A DNA stretch of 64,000 nucleotides from Mermis nigrescens (taxonomy: Eukaryota; Nematoda; Enoplea; Mermithida; Mermithidae): assembly GCA_036768485.1 (NCBI GenBank), contig JAVLUZ010000270.1, positions 434,001-498,000 on the forward strand. The letters are read 5' to 3'. The notes under the pieces are model-generated. The model saw only the letters and a list, made by a program, of their open reading frames with translations. It ran no database searches and had not been told where the DNA came from. Shown here piece after piece: positions 57,714 to 64,000 of the stretch. Every line of letters begins with the position of its first letter. The stretch's first letter is position 1. The translations under genes and the position numbers were made by a program.

Positions 57714-60700
57714 GTACGAGTTTGATAGATGTTGTCTACGTACTTGTAATGAAGAAAAATGAATGACGTGTACCTAACCTAGCATGCATTGCTTACTTAC
57801 CCAATGTGTTCATTATTGTCTTATTTTTCTGTGGTAAATTTATGCCTGAAGAAGTCGCGATGATAGTGGTCGATTGAGTAGATTGAGAAATAAAGTGTCT
57901 TACGTCCATTCATGAACGTCCATCTACCATAAAGGACTCGAATCCGATAAGATAGTTACTTGTCGTCTGAAGTCATCTTTCTGCACCACTCGCCAAATTG
58001 AGGACTGTACTATCCCCGTCAAAATGTTCATGCTAATGTGCTATTTTCAGTCTCTTGATTTTTCACAATTTTTAGTCCAAATTTTCTCCATTTTCAGCCT
58101 TTTAAATCCGTAATTGAATATTTGATCAATCGGAGATTAATGAGCGGTCTTTTTTATAAGTGAAACCATATTCATCCTATCCTCCGTGAAATGGTCAGAA
58201 TACCTTGCTAAGTTTTTGAAGTATTGCACACAGGGCCGTATTTGAGAGAAAGCGTTTATCGCCCTCTTGACTAAAAAACTTTTTGAAAGGTAAGATAAGA
58301 AAATACACACGGAATGATAGAGAAATTGCATATCGTTGTTTCAAAATCGTCAAATGCCTCAAACGCCACCAAAAAGAGACACAAGAGAAAATCTTTCATT
58401 TTTTTCGAAAAGGTCGAATTTTATGATTTTAATGGATATAACATGATTAAAAATGTCCGAAAATGCAATTTTTTACCTATTTTAAGCATAGTCTTCGAGG
58501 CATAGGTGCGCAAGGTCAAACTTTCAGCGAAGGATGAAAATCAAAAACTTGGAAATAGATTAGTGCTTTTATAAAAATATTCAGCAGCGAAAAAACGATG
58601 GTAGCCCTTTTCAAAGTCGGGCAAATAGCTGTAAATCCTTCTGAAGCTCAGAAAGAACGTCTATATATCATCTGACTGAACTCACGCGACATGTTTTTGA
58701 CTCCAAAAAAGACTACATAGCTAGTTTTCTGAGCATAAAAAAGGTTATACGAGTATAGCAATGTTTTTGCGGCCGAAATGGCTGTATAGCCATACATTCA
58801 CACGGTCACAAGCTCTGGTAGGGTAGGGGGTAAACCGAGTTTCCTGGGGGGGGGTAAATGATATTTTATTACTCATTTAATGTCAAAGTTTGTACTTAAT
58901 TCGTCGTATTTTATTTTTCATTATAACTATGGTTAAATTTGTATGAAAACAAGAACAACTAGTGCAATGGAATGACTTCTAATATCAAATCTATACAAAA
59001 TAATGGAAAGAAAAAGTCTGGATGAGTGGACTGAAGAGTTTGTTGCTCTAGAAGTAAGTATATGCCCTTGAGATTAAACTGCTAGACGTTGACGCTTTTT
59101 CATGGTCAAACAATCGGTTTCGGTCCAAAATGGCCTGAGGGGGTATATATGCTTCTCAAAAGTCCTGGTGAGGGTATACCTCCGTACCCCGCCTTCCCCC
59201 AGTGTGCATGTGTGTATATAGCTATCTGTTTTTTAAAGCGCAGGGGAATTAGTACCCCCCTCTCACCCCATGCCCATGTATGCTTCGAGGTTAAAGTAGT
59301 TTGTTTGAATCCGCCTGCCCCTTCTTGGGCGTATCTTGCATACGGGTCTGATTGCACGTATGGCCTAAACGTCTAACAGGGGAATCCTCCACAAAAAGTC
59401 AGTCATATTTCCATCTTCCAAAGACTGAGGTTTTTAACCCCTACCTAGTACACTACCCACCATGATTTTTGACAAAACACGTTTTTAGCCCATTTTTAGG
59501 TGCTTTTTCCAGTTTTGGCCTAAAATTGACGGTCATTTACCCTGTTTTCCTTAAAAATGGTTGGCTACCCCGCTCTCCAAAATTTCGTACAGTTACATGT
59601 GTGCTAGGCAAATCAATTAATACTTGACGAGTCATTCATAGCGTGGAATGCGTTTTGATTATTAATTTACATAGTTCGCTTGCGATTTGAACTACTTTAT
59701 GAAGATTGTCGTAATGAATTGTAGATATACTCGTATTTGAAGTAGGTACTTGCGTACGAAATGCTTTTTTTGTTATTTGTCAATTTTTTCAACAATCTTT
59801 TAAATAAAAAATGTATAATTGTAGATTGCATTTTTTGTTGTACATTGTCTGGCTGATGATGTAGTAGAGGTAGATTTATACAAGTAAGAGGGGATGGGGG
59901 GATCCCTCAGCATATCTGGGCGTGGGTGGTTTGGGGAGTATGCTTCCCCAGAGACCAAAATACCCCACCAGAATTCAATTTTTGAAATGTTTTTTTGTTT
60001 TTTTTTTCGAAATTTTTTGATGTCAATGGATAGTGCTCGATGATAAATGTTGAAAAATGGTATTTTTTTGCCACACCACCATTTTTAAGGACATTTTTTG
60101 ATCTTTGAAAAATCTTGCACCATCTTCTTTAGAATTTTGGTGCCGTCCACCTATGTATGTCCCCCAGCCGAAGTCGGTCGTCCCCCTATCCCCCAAAGCC
60201 CCGAATTTTAGCAAAAAATCGAATTTTTCGGCCATTTTTAACGGCCGAAAATTGCAGGTCATCTGACCCCTCTCCCCAAAAAATGGTACATGTGTAGGCG
60301 GAATGCAAATATTTTTTTACAAATTTTCCACTTGTTCGTACTTCGTCCTCAACGAAATAACAACATGGCTCAAATAGTGAGTATGCTCCTGTGATGTATT
60401 TTTAACAATGTTTTTTGACTTTGCTTTATAATTTTTGCGCATTAAACTTTTTCTCATTTAGTCTCAGTTTTAGGCAATTTTAGGTTAAACAAAACAGATT
60501 AGCATTAATTCGGCCTGAAATATCGAGAACAACCATTTTTGCTATTTTTCTCCGACGGAATCCTGTAGCAAGCGATTCATCTTCCTAAAATCAATTCAGA
60601 ATGCATATTTGTGTATTTTAAAAAATTGGTTTTCAGACAACGAATCATGAAAGCACCCTATTCTCAACCCTGGCTAAACAGTTTTTGCCCAATTCTAAAT

Positions 60701-61174
60701 ATAGCAAAGCAGAAGGTGTAGATATGATGATACACGTGCTTTTATTAAATTTTGGTGTGAGTTAAATATGCTAGGTACTTTTTGTTGCTTTTTTCGCATT
60801 TCAAATTCTGGAGAAGCTGAGTCGTTTTTCATTTCAGTAAAATGTTCGTTGGCGGTCTCAGCTGGCAAACGACAGCAGATAGTTTTTATAGTTGCTATTA
60901 CTCGAGATTCCGTTATTTTAGCGCTTATCCTCTATTATTTGGAATATGAATTAGTCGCAATTAGTTATTTATCATATTTCTGATTAAAATGAAAACGTTT
61001 TGTATGTTTGCATGTACGTACATATGTGCTTGCTAACATTTGTTCTTTTTATACCTTATTCAAAATTTAAATTTCCTTGGTTTTCTTTTCAGATAGTTTG
61101 CGAGATTATTTTTGCAAATTTGGCGAAGTTACCGAATGCATGGTTATGCGAGATCCCGCTACGAAGAGAGCCAG
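57619..61174 (+). CDS. msi: Musashi-type RNA-binding protein, first three coding exons
   Basis: Exons 57619-57713, 60838-60881 and 61093-61174 join in frame. They encode an acidic Ser-rich leader [17 protein letters not shown].., then [17 protein letters not shown] (RRM1 RNP2-containing start) and [40 protein letters not shown] and FGEV.E.MVMRDP.TKR.RGFGF are hallmarks of Musashi RRM1, which binds UAG-containing sites in 3' UTRs and controls translation. The exon with GFGF and all later exons are not found before 64000. An open frame continues upstream of the ATG as a hydrophobic stretch, but it has no ATG; the Met at 57619 is the first usable one. The introns are 3.1 kb and 211 bp. Confidence 0.85.
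57714..60837 (+). other. Musashi intron 1, repeat-filled
   Basis: 3.1 kb without a supported exon. It holds G/C-rich repeat pieces (58800-58860, 59100-59400) and a family A copy at 59911-60158. A short ATG..GTGAGT stretch near 60373 and an acceptor-flanked open segment at 60640-60760 do not fit the frame of the Musashi exons. Confidence 0.6.
59911..60158. repeat. Dispersed repeat family A copy
   Basis: ATATCTGGGCGTGGGTGG at the left, GGATAGTGCTCGATGATAAA inside, and GGTGCCGTCCACCTATG at the right. Confidence 0.62.
60838..60881 (+). CDS. msi: Musashi exon 2 (RRM1 start)
   Basis: 44 nt after acceptor TTTCAG: T completes Gly, then [14 protein letters not shown] and one base. The only GT that fits is in GATA|GTTTTT, a poor donor, and it adds one Asn to the product compared with other Musashi proteins. 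Confidence 0.78.
61093..61174 (+). CDS. msi: Musashi exon 3 (RRM1 middle)
   Basis: 82 nt after acceptor TTTTCAG encode [20 protein letters not shown] and PATKRAR, ending GCCAG before GTATTC. The next exon should start G followed by GFGF codons and is not visible. Confidence 0.85.
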
Positions 61175-64000
61175 GTATTCATATCCTTAAGTTAAAAGAA
61201 TTATATACTGCTTCGGTTATTTTGATTTCAAATATTCCTTAAGTCGCATGACATTCATGTTGTACTTTGTACTCGTATTACGAATAAAATACGTACTTGC
61301 CAAAGTTATTGATTTATCTGTATCTTCTATACACATAGGAGGGGGCGAAAGGGATATATTACACCCCTCTCCCACTTAAGGGTTTAAAATTCAGGTAATG
61401 TCGATTGAACTAAGCCCAAAATGGTGTAATAAAGCAATTTTGTCAGAATGTATTTTACTAATGCAACTTACCATAGCGAGAATCCCGGATATCAACTCTT
61501 CCTGGTCACAGATTTTCAATTTTAGTCTTCCTTGTTCATCCTGGCCATGTGCATCTATGAAATCTTCCTACCTTTCAATGCATTGTATTGCGATTCTTGC
61601 TTACTACCATTAAAATGCCATTTCTCATTAGATAGATTTTTTGAATTTTTTTATTTTTTTATAAGCGTCGACATCAGTTTCGATTAAACTTTCCTTATTT
61701 CACAAATTCCAGTTCTAAACTCGCTTGTTTTATTTTTAAGTTCTTACAATTTTTGATCAACTATTCATGATTTTGTTTATATGTTTAAAATTGATAATTA
61801 TGCCATGTAATCTCTTTGTCTTTTCGTTTGCGGATTGTGCACATTTCAACATCCTGAAATGAACGAAATCTTGTTCATAATTTATACGCTGCTTTATGTA
61901 TGCGATTGATTTTGATTGGTTGCACCAGGGGAGCGAGCCAATGGTTAATTAAACTAATACCCCTCTATGCCTTGTTTGCTCTTCCTAATTTCAATAATGC
62001 AGAGTAATTAAAAAGGCTTCTTACTAATTTTTTAATTTTAAATAAAAAAATTTGATATTCTACTTTTTTAGTCTAGCATAAAACGCTTGGCTGCTCGGCT
62101 CGTCAAAAAAATCTAGATCAAAATGAGACATTTGCATTTCGAAAATTTTGAACTGCGCTGATAGGTACGTTTGTCGCTTCCTTTTTATCTTTATCGTTTA
62201 TGGATATACCTATAGATCTATCAATTTTAGTCATTTGAAAAAATCAATGACTTCACCTTTTATTGTAATTCAGTCCATAACGATAATCATTGTCCAAAGA
62301 CGTGTTGACATTCTTTTTTATTTCTGTAACATTTTCATTCCATCGTAAATTACCCATATTTTTTTATCTAGTTAAAGGCTACTTTTTACTTTTTTCCAAT
62401 TGTCCTGCCAATTAATCACAACGTCGATGCCGCGCAAAGCTAGAAATGCGCATTGATGTTTTTTATTGTCGCTCCGAATTACCCCGTTTTTATGTCTTTC
62501 ATTCCTGGCTGCGTCTGTTTTGGAATGAGCTTTGAAATACGAATCGTGCATTACATTGCACCTTAATAGTCTGGGAAGGATGCCCGGCCATTTGTCTGCT
62601 AATTCCTAATCGAAAATTACAAAAACTTCATTTAAAAAAGCAGCGCATACCCCGACTTTGTTAAAAAATTACAAGAAATTAAAAAACAACACTTTTTACA
62701 CACGAAATGGATTTCAAAATAATAGGTCCGATATGATTGACTTGCTAGATTAAGGCTTTTTCTATTACGACACGTTTCTGAATGCTCACCATTAGGTACA
62801 TGCATACACCTATAGAACAGGGAAATCATAGGGCAGCCACAAAAACTTCCGGAACTAATTTTGTAGCTTTTTAAAGGTTAGGCAAATATGAAAGACAAAC
62901 AACAATTCTTGAGTTTTTTGACGAATTTCCTTTCAGAATTCTAAATAAAAAATGTTACAAAAATCAGTGAGGTCGATTATTAGTTATATGCGACCAATTA
63001 AACTAGCGATTTGGTGGGAAGTTTTGGAAAATTGATGTTGGTATTTTTAAGCCAAAGTTCAGCCGATCTGGGGAAGGGGTCGAAAATTGAGTTTGTTTAA
63101 GCCTAAATGACCTCTAAAATTGATATACACGCTAAAATAGCGTTAAAACAACGTGATGTCACAGTTTCTGGTCATTTTCAAAGCACGTTTGAAGAAAATT
63201 TTTAATTTTCATCCATTTTTGGCCTTCGTTTTGCCTCATATCCCCACAAAATTTCACATTTTTCTATTCTGGGTGGTCTAAGACCCGCCCAACCCCTTTC
63301 CCACGTGCATGTCTGGTTAAGACCATTTCAAGTGTTTGATGTGTTTTATTGAAAATGTCAGCTCTCTATGCGAGCGGTCTGTTGATTGAACTATGAAAAC
63401 TGAACCAGTTCGGAGGCGAGTTTTAAGGGAAGATGTGAGTGAGAATGGAGAGTTGTTCGGGCGATTTGTGCGGGTGAGTTGCAGTCGGACGAATGGTGGG
63501 AGTCACTTTATGATCATAAGGATCTAATTTTAGGGTCAAATTATGAAGAGGGTGTTTTCCACATATATACCAAATCCCTAGATCTTCGCGATTAGATTAT
63601 GTAGGTAAGGTACATAGGTACGTATCATGTCGACTTATAATATTTTCATACCTACCTGACTTTCCATAAATTTGATTGTGAACACTGACCACATATTAAA
63701 TGCGAAGAATTTGGACAACATTCTTTAAAGGTTGGGCCCTTACATTGACAACATGAAAATTATGGGGGTGAAACCAAAATTTTTTCTAAAGGGTATTTCT
63801 GGGCTCAAAAACGATGATATGCGTCGAAAAACATAATTTTACGTTTTTGACGATGCTCTTAGAACATAAAACATTACAAAAAATAAAATAATCGAGTAAA
63901 TTGAATGTCAAAAAATAAGTACGAGTATATGGCGCGAAGCGCCTAAAATTTGACTCTTTCGACCCAAAAGCTCGCTGAAATGGTTAAACAACACATTCTG
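61175..64000 (+). other. Musashi intron 3, continuing beyond the window
   Basis: No RRM1 continuation is found. A family C repeat lies at 63000-63320 (GCTAAAATAGCGTTAAAAC, GTGATGTCACAGTTTC.., ending CACGTGCATGTCTGG) and the start of a family E repeat at 63735-64000 (GGCGCGAAGCGCC at 63931). The rest is AT-rich with no feature that I can support. Confidence 0.6.

Noticed and set aside
57559..57762. Small secreted Cys-rich peptide (hydrophobic start, end [10 protein letters not shown])
   Set aside because: No ATG for the hydrophobic part, and a GT donor after DPG joins in exact phase to the Musashi RRM1 exon, so the Cys-rich end is intron read-through.
60355..60770. Possible extra Musashi exons (ATG GCT CAA ATA before GTGAGT, and an acceptor-flanked segment at 60640)
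   Set aside because: Their phase cannot join to the KMFVGG exon, whereas the exon at 57619-57713 fits both phase and family sequence.
1..64000. CRISPR arrays, rRNA genes, operons with Shine-Dalgarno sites
   Set aside because: No spacer-repeat pattern, no rRNA-like sequence and clear spliceosomal introns; the window is eukaryotic nuclear DNA.

Overview
The window looks like a piece of a repeat-rich, AT-rich invertebrate nuclear genome, most likely a nematode. Protein evidence comes from three loci: two copine-domain (von Willebrand A-like) genes whose residues resemble the nematode CPNA proteins, and the 5' end of a Musashi-type RNA-binding protein gene whose RRM1 is close to nematode and fly Musashi. 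Introns are GT-AG (one GC-AG), one is only 67 bp and others run to several kb, and most non-coding DNA is transposon-derived. I cannot name the species. A clade I nematode with a large genome would fit, but that is inference.

Layout. 453-6497 (+) holds the 3' part of copine gene 1 (five exons); its 5' end is not in the window. 8529-36145 (-) is the reconstructed copine gene 2, lying tail to tail with gene 1. Ten exons that agree in phase join an N-terminal exon with a hydrophobic, Cys-rich stretch (35861-36145), a basic Ser/Lys-rich exon (32024-32490), one uninterrupted 6.16-kb exon (18051-24208), a 24-nt microexon (16118-16141) and six exons carrying a complete copine domain (8529-15089). 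The predicted product is about 2,590 residues. The giant exon is built from about sixteen degenerate ~100-residue repeats, each opening with a QT(D/E)..(I/L)..(K)(F)A-like motif; I do not recognise this family. From 57619 (+) the first three exons of a Musashi gene are visible, and the rest lies beyond 64000.

The 36.1-57.6 kb interval and the long introns are a layered graveyard of mobile elements, several with intact target-site duplications: a mariner remnant (TA), four hAT-type elements with 8-bp duplications, three MITE families sharing one terminus (one carrying a tRNA-like internal promoter), long foldback elements, a hairpin-forming repeat rich in TTTACAC, and a decayed CR1/jockey-like LINE. 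That LINE was hit by a miniature LTR element, which was itself hit by a CACTG-ended DNA transposon. A minisatellite of 17-bp monomers arranged as 51-bp trimers lies at 41.2-41.7 kb. No rRNA, no intact tRNA gene, no CRISPR and no prokaryotic feature was seen.
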